Shown: positions 8,786-16,580 of the stretch, one piece after another | Position numbering within the stretch: position 1 is the stretch's first letter | Layout: each line of letters opens with the position of its first letter | Source: Pseudomonas azotoformans | GTDB taxonomy: Bacteria > Pseudomonadota > Gammaproteobacteria > Pseudomonadales > Pseudomonadaceae | Assembly: GCF_001579805.1 (NCBI RefSeq) | Contig: NZ_CP014546.1 | Span: 372,001-436,000, forward strand | Reading direction: 5' to 3' | DNA length: 64,000 bases | Notes under the pieces: model-generated | The model's database searches: none | The model's input: only the letters and a program-made list of their open reading frames with translations | Told to the model about the DNA's origin: nothing | Position numbers and translations under genes: made by a program

Positions 8786-9715
8786 TTAGTCCTCAAGGGC
8801 GCGCACGCGCTGCATGCGCTTTTGCTCTACCGGCGCATCCGCCACTTGCAACTCAAAGTCGAAATCAATCTGCGCAAACCGCCCTTCCACGCCAAACTCT
8901 CGCGCCAACTGCGGATCTTCACTGAAGCGAATCTCGGCGATCAACTCATCCCGCGTCGCATAGGCAAAATCATCATGCAGGTACGGGTCATCCGACAGGT
9001 TGATCTGCGTGGTCAGGTGTCGATGCCCCGGCGCCGAAATGAAGAAGTGAATATGCGCCGGCCGCTGCCCGTGGCGCCCCAGTTGATCGAGCAGTTGCTG
9101 GGTCGGCCCGGTCGGCGGGCAGCCGTAGCCCGACGGCACGATACTGCGAAACCGGTAGTTGCCCTGAGCATCGGTCTCGATGCGCCGGCGCAGGTTGAAC
9201 TCGGACTGCGTGGGATCGAACCACGAATAGGTGCCACCGGTATTGGCCTGCCACACGTCCACAATCGCCCCCGCCAGCGGCTTGCCCTCGGTGTCGCGTA
9301 CTTGCCCGCGCATGAACAGCGGCACCGCGTCGTCCTTGCCATCATCCAGTCGCGCCTCATACTTCGACAGCGGCGCACCGGCCACATACAACGGGCCTTC
9401 GATGGTGCGCGGTGTGCCGCCGGATTTGCCGGCTTCCTCGTCGGCGGCGTCCATCAACAGGTCGAGGTAATGCTCCAGGCCCAGCCCGGCGGCGAGCAAG
9501 CCAGCTTCCTGGTTCTTGCCCAAGTCGTTCAGATAGTTGACCGCCTTCCAGAACTCTTCCGGGGTCACTTCCAGGTCTTCGATGATGTTCACGGTGTCGC
9601 GCAGGATCCGGTAGATCAGCGCCTTGGTACGCGGGTTACCGCCGTCATTGAGGTTGCCGCTGGCTTCTTCGAGAAACTGTTGGGCATGGGCAGTCTGGGA
9701 CAGTCGGATGGACAT
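8786..9715 (-). CDS. catA: Catechol 1,2-dioxygenase
   Basis: The 309-residue intradiol dioxygenase opens catechol to cis,cis-muconate using non-haem Fe(III). The N-terminal helical dimerisation region is followed by the catalytic core with AGAIVDVWQANTGGTYSWFD, GNYRFRSIVPSGYGCPP and RPAHIHFF. The Tyr and His-x-His residues in these stretches are the iron ligands. It is the last gene of catB-catC-catA, 41 bp after catC. Catechol comes from anthranilate via antABC in the same cluster. Confidence 0.97.
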   Translation of the reverse strand: MSIRLSQTAHAQQFLEEASGNLNDGGNPRTKALIYRILRDTVNIIEDLEVTPEEFWKAVNYLNDLGKNQEAGLLAAGLGLEHYLDLLMDAADEEAGKSGGTPRTIEGPLYVAGAPLSKYEARLDDGKDDAVPLFMRGQVRDTEGKPLAGAIVDVWQANTGGTYSWFDPTQSEFNLRRRIETDAQGNYRFRSIVPSGYGCPPTGPTQQLLDQLGRHGQRPAHIHFFISAPGHRHLTTQINLSDDPYLHDDFAYATRDELIAEIRFSEDPQLAREFGVEGRFAQIDFDFELQVADAPVEQKRMQRVRALED

Positions 9716-9756
9716 GGTGCATTCCTCATCTTGTAGTTATTAGGGTGAAAACCGGC

Positions 9757-10047
9757 TTAGCGGTCATCCTCATGGATCGACGACGGGTGACGGCACAGGG
9801 CATTCACTTCGATGGCCATGTAGGGAAAGAGCGGCAGTTGCATCAACACATCGTGCAGGTCCTGCACGCTGTCGACATCGAACACGCTGTAGTTCGCGTA
9901 ATGCCCGGCGATGCGCCACAGGTGGCGCCATTTGCCTTGCTGTTGCAGGCGCTGCGCCAAGGCTTTTTCTTCGGCCTTGAGCGCAGCGGCGCGCTCGGGA
10001 TTCATATCGAGGGGCAGGTTCACGGTCATTTTTACGTGGAACAACAT
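9757..10047 (-). CDS. catC: Muconolactone delta-isomerase
   Basis: The 96-residue protein starts MLFHVKMTVNLP and contains GKWRHLWRIAGHYANYSVFD, diagnostic for CatC. It converts muconolactone to beta-ketoadipate enol-lactone as a cytoplasmic decamer of small subunits. It lies 12 bp after catB and 41 bp before catA, which fits a single catBCA transcript. Confidence 0.97.
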   Translation of the reverse strand: MLFHVKMTVNLPLDMNPERAAALKAEEKALAQRLQQQGKWRHLWRIAGHYANYSVFDVDSVQDLHDVLMQLPLFPYMAIEVNALCRHPSSIHEDDR

Positions 10048-10059
10048 GGCAGGCGCCTC

Positions 10060-11187
10060 TTAGTGTTTGTCACGACGGAAGAACGCCAGGCGCTCTTCAT
10101 CGATGGCCAGGCCCAGGCCCGGTGCGGTGGAAACATGCAGCTGGAAATCGCGGTACACCGGCGGTTCGGTGAGGATGTCTTCGGTGAGCAACAACGGGCC
10201 GAACAACTCGGTGCCCCATGCCAGTTTGTTCAGCGTGAGAAAGGCATGGGCCGAGGCCAGGGTGCCGATGCCGCCTTCGAGCATGGTGCCGCCGTACAGG
10301 CCGATGCCCGCCGCTTCGGCAATGGCGGCCGTACGCAGTACGGCGCGCGGGCCGCCGTTCTTGGCGATCTTCAACGCAAACACCGAGGCCGCACCTTCGC
10401 GGGCCAGGTTGAAGGCATCCTCGACACATTCGATGGACTCATCCGCCATGATCGGCGCCGGGCTCGACAGGTTGAGCCGCACCATGCCGCCACGGTTGTT
10501 GCGGGAGATGGGTTGTTCGATCAGGTCGATGCCGTTGTCGCCGAGCACCTTGCAGGCACGCAGTGCCACCGCCTCATCCCAGGCCTGGTTGACGTCGACG
10601 CGCACACTGGCGCGGTCGCCCAGGGCTTTTTTGATCGCGATCACATGGGCCAGGTCGTGGCTGACTTCACCGGCGCCGATCTTCAATTTGAAAATGCGGT
10701 GGCGGCGCAGGTCGAGCATCTTTTCCGCTTCGGCAATGTCCTTTTCCGTGTTGCCGCTGGCCAGGGTCCAGGCCACTGGCAAGGCATCGCGCACACGGCC
10801 GCCGAGCAGTTCGCTGACCGGCAGGTTCAAGCGTTTGCCCAGTGCATCGAGCAAGGCGCTTTCGATCCCGGACTTGGCAAAGGTGTTGCCGCGAATGCTG
10901 CGTTCCAGGCGCAACATGGCCGCGTTGATATTGCTCGCGTCCTGGCCGATCAGCAGCGGCGCGAAGTGGCGGTCGATGTTGACCTTGATGCTATCAGGGC
11001 TTTCATTGCCGTAGCTCAGGCCGCCAATGGTGGTGGCTTCACCGATGCCTTCGATACCGTCGGCGCAACGCAGGCGGATGATCACCAAGGTCTGGTTTTG
11101 CATCGTGTGCATCGCCAGCTTGTGCGGGCGAATGGTGGGGAGGTCGACGATGATCGTGTCGATCGACTCGATGGCGCAAATCGGCAT
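10060..11187 (-). CDS. catB: Muconate cycloisomerase
   Basis: The 375-residue enolase-superfamily enzyme cyclises cis,cis-muconate to (+)-muconolactone. It has the N-terminal capping domain (IESIDTIIVDLPTIRPHKLA), the KLKIG lysine pair of the barrel, and metal ligands in VDVNQAW and IEQPISRNN, with ADES. The frame stays open upstream across catR, but family similarity begins at the ATG at 11187. It is the first gene of catBCA, divergent from catR across a 114-bp region with a CatR-type palindrome. Confidence 0.97.
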   Translation of the reverse strand: MPICAIESIDTIIVDLPTIRPHKLAMHTMQNQTLVIIRLRCADGIEGIGEATTIGGLSYGNESPDSIKVNIDRHFAPLLIGQDASNINAAMLRLERSIRGNTFAKSGIESALLDALGKRLNLPVSELLGGRVRDALPVAWTLASGNTEKDIAEAEKMLDLRRHRIFKLKIGAGEVSHDLAHVIAIKKALGDRASVRVDVNQAWDEAVALRACKVLGDNGIDLIEQPISRNNRGGMVRLNLSSPAPIMADESIECVEDAFNLAREGAASVFALKIAKNGGPRAVLRTAAIAEAAGIGLYGGTMLEGGIGTLASAHAFLTLNKLAWGTELFGPLLLTEDILTEPPVYRDFQLHVSTAPGLGLAIDEERLAFFRRDKH

Positions 11188-11273
11188 GGCTATACCCGTT
11201 GGGTTCTTTTTAGGTTTGAGCCGATTCTGTGCCGTATTTTTAAAGGCTTCCAATATAGAATGGGTCTGAAGCA

Positions 11274-11288
11274 ATACCCTCAAGGTAT
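11274..11288. promoter_or_regulatory. Candidate CatR binding site (T-N11-A palindrome)
   Basis: ATACCCTCAAGGTAT is a perfect 5-bp inverted repeat (ATACC/GGTAT) with a 5-bp spacer and satisfies the LysR T-N11-A rule. It sits in the catB-catR intergenic region, 14 bp before the catR start, where it could autorepress catR. On the minus strand TATATT (11253-11258) could be the catB -10. A second CAGACC-type half-site lies between them. The position matches the known CatR repression/activation site layout. Confidence 0.65.
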
Positions 11289-11301
11289 GAAAGGAGTGGT
11301 T

Positions 11302-12177
11302 ATGGAATTGCGTCATCTGCGCTATTTCCAGGTGCTGGGGGAAACCCTCAACTTCACCCGCGCCGCCGAACGTTTGCACATCGCCCAGCCGCCGTTGAGC
11401 CGGCAGATCCAGCAATTGGAAGATGAGTTGGGGGTGATCCTGCTGGAGCGTGGCCGACCGTTGCGGCTGACCGAAGCCGGGCGGTTCTTCTATGAGCATG
11501 CCAACGTGCTGCTGGAACAACTGAGCAAGGTCTGCGACAACACCCGGCGCATCGGCCAAGGCGAGAAGACTTGGCTGGGCATCGGCTTTGCGCCCTCGAC
11601 CCTGTATGGCGTGCTGCCGGAACTGATCCGCCGGCTGCGCACCCATGAGGCGCTGGAGCTGGAGTTGGGGCTGGCGGAAATGACCACCTTGCAGCAGGTC
11701 GAAGCGCTCAAGGCCGGGCGCATCGACGTGGGGTTCGGGCGGATTCGCATCGACGACCCGGCCATCGTCCAGCGCGTTTTGGTGGAGGATCGGCTGGTTG
11801 CCGTGCTGCCTGCCGGCCACCCGTTGCTCGATGCGCCCGCCACCCTCGCCCAACTGGCCGCCGAGCCCTTTGTGCTCTACCCCGGCAACCCGCGCCCCAG
11901 CTACGCCGACCATGTGATCGCGCTGTTCGACGCCCATGGCCTGAGCCTTAAGGTGGCGCAGTGGACCAACGAATTGCAGACCGCCATTGGCCTGGTCGGC
12001 GCCGGCATGGGCGTGACGCTGGTGCCCGCCTCGGTGCAAGTGCTGCACCGTGCGGACATCGGCTACACGCCGGTGGTGGAGGCCACGGCAACCTCGCCGA
12101 TCATCCTCAGCCGACGGGTGAATGACCAGTCGCCGGGGCTCAGTCATTGCCTGCAACTGGTGGAAGAGTTGATCTAG
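11302..12177 (+). CDS. catR: LysR-type activator of catBCA
   Basis: The 291-residue LysR protein starts MELRHLRYFQVLGETLNFTRAA with its helix-turn-helix at about residues 18-37. Its divergent position beside catB and similarity to the CatR/BenM subgroup indicate the cis,cis-muconate-responsive activator. The ATG at 11302 is preceded by AAGGAG (11291-11296). Its stop codon overlaps the stop of the convergent antR gene inside a shared CTAG (12174-12177). Confidence 0.94.
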   Translation: MELRHLRYFQVLGETLNFTRAAERLHIAQPPLSRQIQQLEDELGVILLERGRPLRLTEAGRFFYEHANVLLEQLSKVCDNTRRIGQGEKTWLGIGFAPSTLYGVLPELIRRLRTHEALELELGLAEMTTLQQVEALKAGRIDVGFGRIRIDDPAIVQRVLVEDRLVAVLPAGHPLLDAPATLAQLAAEPFVLYPGNPRPSYADHVIALFDAHGLSLKVAQWTNELQTAIGLVGAGMGVTLVPASVQVLHRADIGYTPVVEATATSPIILSRRVNDQSPGLSHCLQLVEELI

Positions 12178-13160
12178 CTACGCAGGCGCCGCGCATCATT
12201 GCGCTGCAGGGTCTGGCTGGGAGACTCATCGAACAGCTTGCGATACTCCGCCGAAAATCGCCCAAGGTGGGTAAAGCCCCAGCCCAGGGCAATCTCGGAG
12301 ATGGTGCAGGTAGAGCCCTGTTCAAGGATGGCCTGGCGCACTGCAGAGAGCCGATGCTTTTTCAAATAGGCCATCGGTGACAGCGCAAAGTATTTGCGAA
12401 AGGCATCGAACAACTTGAACCGCGATACGCCGGCCGCGGCCTCCAGGTCTTCCAGATGCACGGCGTCCCGAGCATTGTCGTGGATGTACTGGCGCGCACG
12501 GATCAGGTAATGCGGCAGTTTCACACCGAGGACATCGCGCAGCTCTTCGGAGTAATTGTTCGGCTGGGCCAGGATCAGGCCCTTGATCAGCGAGCTTTCC
12601 AGGTCACGGGAAAACGCCGGTTGCTCATACAATTCACTGCCGTGTTCCAACTCCGCGATGAAGTAGCGTGCCATGCGCCACCACGCCGCCGAAGCGCCGT
12701 CCACCGCGTCCATCACCGACTCAAAGCGCAGCGGCGCCTCAATCGGCCGTTGCAGCAAACCTTCCAGCGACTCACTCATCGCCGCCCGCGTGATCACCAC
12801 CTGCAACTTGCGACAGTCGCCGGAAATCGCCAGCACCTGATGCTCGTTGGGCGAGATGATCACGCCCTGGTCGCGGTTGGAGCTCAGGCGCTCACCGTTC
12901 TTGCTCAACTCCTGCTCGCCCACCAACGGCAGGCTCAGGCTGTAGCTGCTGAAGTGCTCCGCGTCTTCGATGTCGATGGTCACGTCGGTGCCGTATTCGA
13001 TCACGCCCAAGGTGGTGGCGCGAGACTTGAACATGTTGGCACTGTGGTGGAAACGCAGGCGCTCGGGCGTGGCGGTGGCCAGGCGATGGGGCCCGCAGAT
13101 GCCGGACATCCAGCTGCGTGCGCCTTCCAGGTCGAAGCGTTGAATCGTTTGGCTGCTCAT
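12174..13160 (-). CDS. antR: AraC/XylS-family activator of anthranilate dioxygenase genes
   Basis: The 328-residue protein has an N-terminal effector/dimer domain and a C-terminal AraC double helix-turn-helix (LEDLEAAAGVSRFKLFDAFR, then ISEIALGWGFTHLGRFSAEY). It matches AntR, which activates antABC with anthranilate as inducer. It is divergent from antA over a 310-bp region that contains two direct repeats, and convergent with catR. In P. aeruginosa antR links tryptophan degradation to quorum sensing and iron; regulation by PrrF (present at 56.4 kb) is possible here too. Confidence 0.93.
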   Translation of the reverse strand: MSSQTIQRFDLEGARSWMSGICGPHRLATATPERLRFHHSANMFKSRATTLGVIEYGTDVTIDIEDAEHFSSYSLSLPLVGEQELSKNGERLSSNRDQGVIISPNEHQVLAISGDCRKLQVVITRAAMSESLEGLLQRPIEAPLRFESVMDAVDGASAAWWRMARYFIAELEHGSELYEQPAFSRDLESSLIKGLILAQPNNYSEELRDVLGVKLPHYLIRARQYIHDNARDAVHLEDLEAAAGVSRFKLFDAFRKYFALSPMAYLKKHRLSAVRQAILEQGSTCTISEIALGWGFTHLGRFSAEYRKLFDESPSQTLQRNDARRLRS

Positions 13161-13276
13161 CAGGGTGCACCCACGGCGGTTAGGCTGTTGCGCGCTCTGG
13201 CGGCGCGTCGTTGTTGTTCGACAGCAAATAATGCGCCACGCCGGCGCAATGGCCAGCGGGTGGATAGCAATGGTCG

Positions 13277-13413
13277 ACTAAGTGGATAAGCCGCCGACTT
13301 TTGCGGCCATTGCCTTGCCAGACAGTAGCGCATCCCGTCACCGCTGCGCACCGGGTTGGGTATTTGCTGCCCAATTATCCGGCGCAGGTTCCCCCACTAA
13401 GCGGATAGCCCGC
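13277..13413 (+). promoter_or_regulatory. Candidate AntR operators: two direct repeats upstream of antA
   Basis: ACTAAGTGGATAAGCCGC (13277-13294) and ACTAAGCGGATAGCCCGC (13396-13413) match at 15 of 18 positions and lie in the same orientation 119 bp apart. A partial third copy (GTGGATAGC) lies at 13260-13268. The nearer copy ends 57 bp before the antA ATG, next to a TCTAATAA -10-like stretch (13430-13437) with no recognisable -35. This is the arrangement expected for a XylS/AraC activator. Binding by AntR is inferred. Confidence 0.6.
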
Positions 13414-13470
13414 GCCCTGCCCCGCTGCCTCTAATAAACCACCGATTAGCCCTATCAAAAGGTGCCTCCC

Positions 13471-14862
13471 ATGAGTGGTGCAAGAAGCGTCGAGCAGTGG
13501 AAAACATTTATCGAAGGTTGTCTGGATTTTCGCCCGGCGGATGCAGTGTTCCGCATCGCCCGTGACATGTTCACCGAGCCGGAACTGTTCGATCTGGAGA
13601 TGGAACTGATCTTCGAAAAGAACTGGATCTACGCCTGCCACGAAAGCGAACTGGCCAATAACCACGACTTCGTGACGATGCGCGCCGGGCGCCAGCCAAT
13701 GATCATCACCCGCGACGGCGAAGGCCACCTCAACGCGCTGATCAACGCCTGCCAGCATCGCGGCACAACCTTGACGCGGGTCGGCAAGGGCAACCAGTCC
13801 ACCTTCACCTGCCCGTTCCATGCCTGGTGCTACAAGAGCGATGGCCGGCTGGTGAAGGTCAAGGCGCCGGGGGAATACCCGGAGGGTTTCGACAAGGCGA
13901 CGCGCGGGCTGAAAAAAGCCCGCATCGAGAGCTACAAAGGCTTCGTGTTCATCAGCCTGGATGTGGCAGGCACCGACAGCCTGGAAGACTTCCTGGGCGA
14001 CGCCAAAGTGTTCTTCGACATGATGGTCGCCCAGTCCGCTACCGGTGAGTTGGAGGTATTGCCGGGCAAATCCGCCTACACCTACGACGGCAACTGGAAG
14101 CTGCAAAACGAGAACGGCCTGGACGGTTATCACGTCAGCACCGTGCACTACAACTACGTGGCCACGGTGCAGCATCGCCAGCAAGTGAACACCGAGAACG
14201 GCACCGGCGCAGGCAGCACCCTCGATTACAGCAAGCTCGGCGCGGGTGACGCCAACACCGATGACGGCTGGTTCGCCTTCAACAATGGTCACAGTGTGTT
14301 GTTCAGCGACATGCCCAACCCCAGCGTGCGCTCCGGCTACGCCACGATCATGCCGCGCCTGGTGGAAGAACACGGCCAGCCAAAGGCCGAGTGGATGATG
14401 CACCGCCTGCGCAACCTGAATATCTACCCCAGCCTGTTCTTCCTCGACCAGATCAGCTCGCAGCTGCGCATTATCCGTCCGGTGGCGTGGAACAAAACCG
14501 AGATCATCAGCCAGTGCCTGGGGGTGAAGGGTGAATCCGACGCGGATCGCGAAAACCGTATTCGTCAGTTCGAGGACTTTTTCAACGTGTCGGGCATGGG
14601 CACACCGGATGACCTGGTGGAATTTCGCGAAGCCCAACGCGGCTTCCAGGGCCGCCTGGAACGCTGGAGCGACATATCACGGGGCAGCCACCGCTGGGAA
14701 ACCGGCCCCACGCCCAACAGCGAAGCCATCGGCATCCAACCGGCCATGACCGGCACCGAATTCACCCATGAAGGCCTCTACGTGAACCAGCATCGCAACT
14801 GGCAGCAGTTCCTGCTCAAGGGCCTGGACAGACAAGCACTGACATTGCGGGAGGTGAAGTGA
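13471..14862 (+). CDS. antA: Anthranilate 1,2-dioxygenase large (alpha) subunit
   Basis: The 463-residue Rieske oxygenase alpha subunit converts anthranilate to catechol with loss of CO2 and NH3. The Rieske [2Fe-2S] ligands are C94, H96, C114 and H117 (CQHRG and CPFHAW). The mononuclear iron site is D218/H221/H226 within NGLDGYHVSTVH. I chose ATG 13471; a GTG three codons upstream lies inside the ribosome-binding stretch AAAGGTG. The stop overlaps the antB start (TGATG). Confidence 0.97.
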   Translation: MSGARSVEQWKTFIEGCLDFRPADAVFRIARDMFTEPELFDLEMELIFEKNWIYACHESELANNHDFVTMRAGRQPMIITRDGEGHLNALINACQHRGTTLTRVGKGNQSTFTCPFHAWCYKSDGRLVKVKAPGEYPEGFDKATRGLKKARIESYKGFVFISLDVAGTDSLEDFLGDAKVFFDMMVAQSATGELEVLPGKSAYTYDGNWKLQNENGLDGYHVSTVHYNYVATVQHRQQVNTENGTGAGSTLDYSKLGAGDANTDDGWFAFNNGHSVLFSDMPNPSVRSGYATIMPRLVEEHGQPKAEWMMHRLRNLNIYPSLFFLDQISSQLRIIRPVAWNKTEIISQCLGVKGESDADRENRIRQFEDFFNVSGMGTPDDLVEFREAQRGFQGRLERWSDISRGSHRWETGPTPNSEAIGIQPAMTGTEFTHEGLYVNQHRNWQQFLLKGLDRQALTLREVK

Positions 14863-15353
14863 TGAATGCGCAACTGCAGTACCAGATCGAGCAGTTCTTC
14901 TACCGCAAATCCGAGCTGTGCGACGCCCAGGACTGGGACGCCTATGTGCAGCTGTTCGACCCGCAGAGCGAGTTCCACCTGCCGCAGTGGGACTCGGAAC
15001 ACGTCTACACCCGTGATCCCAAGCGCGAGATGTCGTTGATCTACTACGCCAACCGCTCGGGCCTGGAAGACCGTGTGTTCCGTTTGCGCACCGGCAAAGC
15101 CGCGTCGGCGACACCGATGCCGCGCACCTTGCACCTGATCAATAACGTGCGCGTGGCGGAGCAGGCGGAGGGAACGCTGGAGGTGCGGCTGAACTGGCAC
15201 ACGTTGTTTTACCGACTGGCTACGTCAGAGCAGTTCTACGGACATGCGACCTACAGCCTCAAGCCGAATGGCGACAGTTGGTTGATCACCCGCAAGCATG
15301 CGTTGCTGCTCAACGACACCATCAACTCGGTGCTGGATTTCTATCACCTCTAA
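14862..15353 (+). CDS. antB: Anthranilate 1,2-dioxygenase small (beta) subunit
   Basis: The 163-residue protein of the ring-hydroxylating dioxygenase beta family (nuclear transport factor 2-like fold) includes FYRKSELCDAQDWDAYVQLF near the N-terminus. It packs with AntA and has a structural role. The ATG overlaps the antA stop (TGATG), with GGGAGGTG upstream, indicating translational coupling. A 98-bp REPIN separates it from antC. Confidence 0.96.
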   Translation: MNAQLQYQIEQFFYRKSELCDAQDWDAYVQLFDPQSEFHLPQWDSEHVYTRDPKREMSLIYYANRSGLEDRVFRLRTGKAASATPMPRTLHLINNVRVAEQAEGTLEVRLNWHTLFYRLATSEQFYGHATYSLKPNGDSWLITRKHALLLNDTINSVLDFYHL

Positions 15354-15368
15354 CCCAGCACATCACAC

Positions 15369-15466
15369 CTTGTGGCGAGGGAGCTTGCTCCCGCTGGGCT
15401 GCGTAGCGGCCCCAAAATCTTGTGAGCGCTGCGCACTCCAGCGGGAGCAAGCTCCCTCGCCACAAG
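15369..15466. repeat. REPIN inside the antABC operon, between antB and antC
   Basis: Two perfect 29-bp inverted arms (15369-15397 and 15438-15466), beginning CTTGTGGCGAGGGAGCTTGC, flank a 40-bp centre containing CTGCGTAGCGGCCCC. It belongs to the TGTGGCGAG REP class also seen at 991-1014. It begins 15 bp after the antB stop and ends 35 bp before the antC start, so the transcript carries a very long hairpin inside the operon. Confidence 0.9.
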
Positions 15467-15501
15467 TTATGCGCCAGCAATACATGCGTGGAGTTTCGCG
15501 A

Positions 15502-16509
15502 ATGAATCACAAAGTAGCCTTCAGTTTTGCCGACGGCAAAACCCTGTTTTTCCCGGTGGGCTCCCATGAAATCCTGCTGGATGCAGCGCTGCGCAACGGC
15601 ATCAAGATCCCACTGGATTGCCGTGAGGGTGTCTGCGGCACCTGCCAGGGCCGTTGCGAGTCCGGCGATTACAGCCAGGACTATGTCGACGAAGAGGCGC
15701 TGTCCAGCCTCGACCTGCAACAGCGCAAGATGCTCAGTTGCCAGACGCGGGTGAAGTCCGACGCGACGTTCTATTTCGACTTTGATTCGAGCCTGTGCAA
15801 CGCGCCGGGGCCGGTTCGGGTCAAGGGCAGCGTGAGCGCGGTGGAGCAGGTGTCGGCCAGCACGGCGATCCTGCAGGTGCAGTTGGATCAGGCGCTGGAC
15901 TTTCTGCCGGGCCAATATGCCCGCCTAGCGGTGCCTGGCACGGACAGTTGGCGGTCCTATTCTTTCGCCAACCTGCCGGGCAATCACCTGCAATTTTTAG
16001 TGCGCCTGTTGCCCGATGGGGTGATGAGCAACTACCTGCGCGAGCGTTGCCAAGTGGGCGATGAGCTGTTGATGGAAGCGCCCCTTGGCGCCTTCTACCT
16101 GCGCCACGTCACCCAGCCATTGGTACTGGTGGCGGGTGGCACGGGGTTATCGGCCTTGCTGGGCATGCTCGATGAACTGGCCGCCAAGGGTTGTGACCAA
16201 CCGGTGCACCTGTATTACGGCGTGCGCGGTGCCGAAGACTTGTGCGAAGCGGCGCGTATCCAGGGTTATGCTGCAAAAATTCCGAAGTTCCGCTACACCG
16301 AAGTCCTCAGCGCACCTTCAGAGGATTGGCCCGGCAAGCGCGGCTACCTCACTGAGCATTTTGACCTGGCCGAATTGCGGGACAGTTCGGCGGATATGTA
16401 CCTGTGCGGCCCCCCTCCAATGGTCGAATCCATCCAGCAATGGCTGGCGGATCAGGCACTTGATGGCGTTCAGCTGTATTACGAAAAGTTTACGCAGAGT
16501 AATATCTGA
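15502..16509 (+). CDS. antC: Anthranilate 1,2-dioxygenase reductase subunit
   Basis: The 335-residue reductase passes electrons from NADH to AntA. The N-terminal plant-type [2Fe-2S] ferredoxin domain has CREGVCGTCQGRC and a later LSCQTR. The FAD domain has WRSYSFAN, and the NADH domain has LVLVAGGTGLSALL and LCGPPPMV. ATG 15502 follows GGAG (15490-15493); an upstream ATG at 15469 is in frame but sits right against the REPIN. It belongs to antABC despite the 148-bp gap. Confidence 0.96.
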   Translation: MNHKVAFSFADGKTLFFPVGSHEILLDAALRNGIKIPLDCREGVCGTCQGRCESGDYSQDYVDEEALSSLDLQQRKMLSCQTRVKSDATFYFDFDSSLCNAPGPVRVKGSVSAVEQVSASTAILQVQLDQALDFLPGQYARLAVPGTDSWRSYSFANLPGNHLQFLVRLLPDGVMSNYLRERCQVGDELLMEAPLGAFYLRHVTQPLVLVAGGTGLSALLGMLDELAAKGCDQPVHLYYGVRGAEDLCEAARIQGYAAKIPKFRYTEVLSAPSEDWPGKRGYLTEHFDLAELRDSSADMYLCGPPPMVESIQQWLADQALDGVQLYYEKFTQSNI

Positions 16510-16580
16510 CCCTCAGTACTTCTGAGGGGCTGATGCGGCGTGCACTCACCCTCAAGAAAAACAAGTAGAAGGGAATGTTA

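Noticed and set aside
9745..12177. Very long open frames opposite or in front of real genes, e.g. 810 codons ending with catR and 698 codons ending with catB
   Set aside because: Family similarity begins only at catR ATG 11302 and catB ATG 11187. The extra length is the antisense of the neighbouring gene, an effect of GC-rich codon use.
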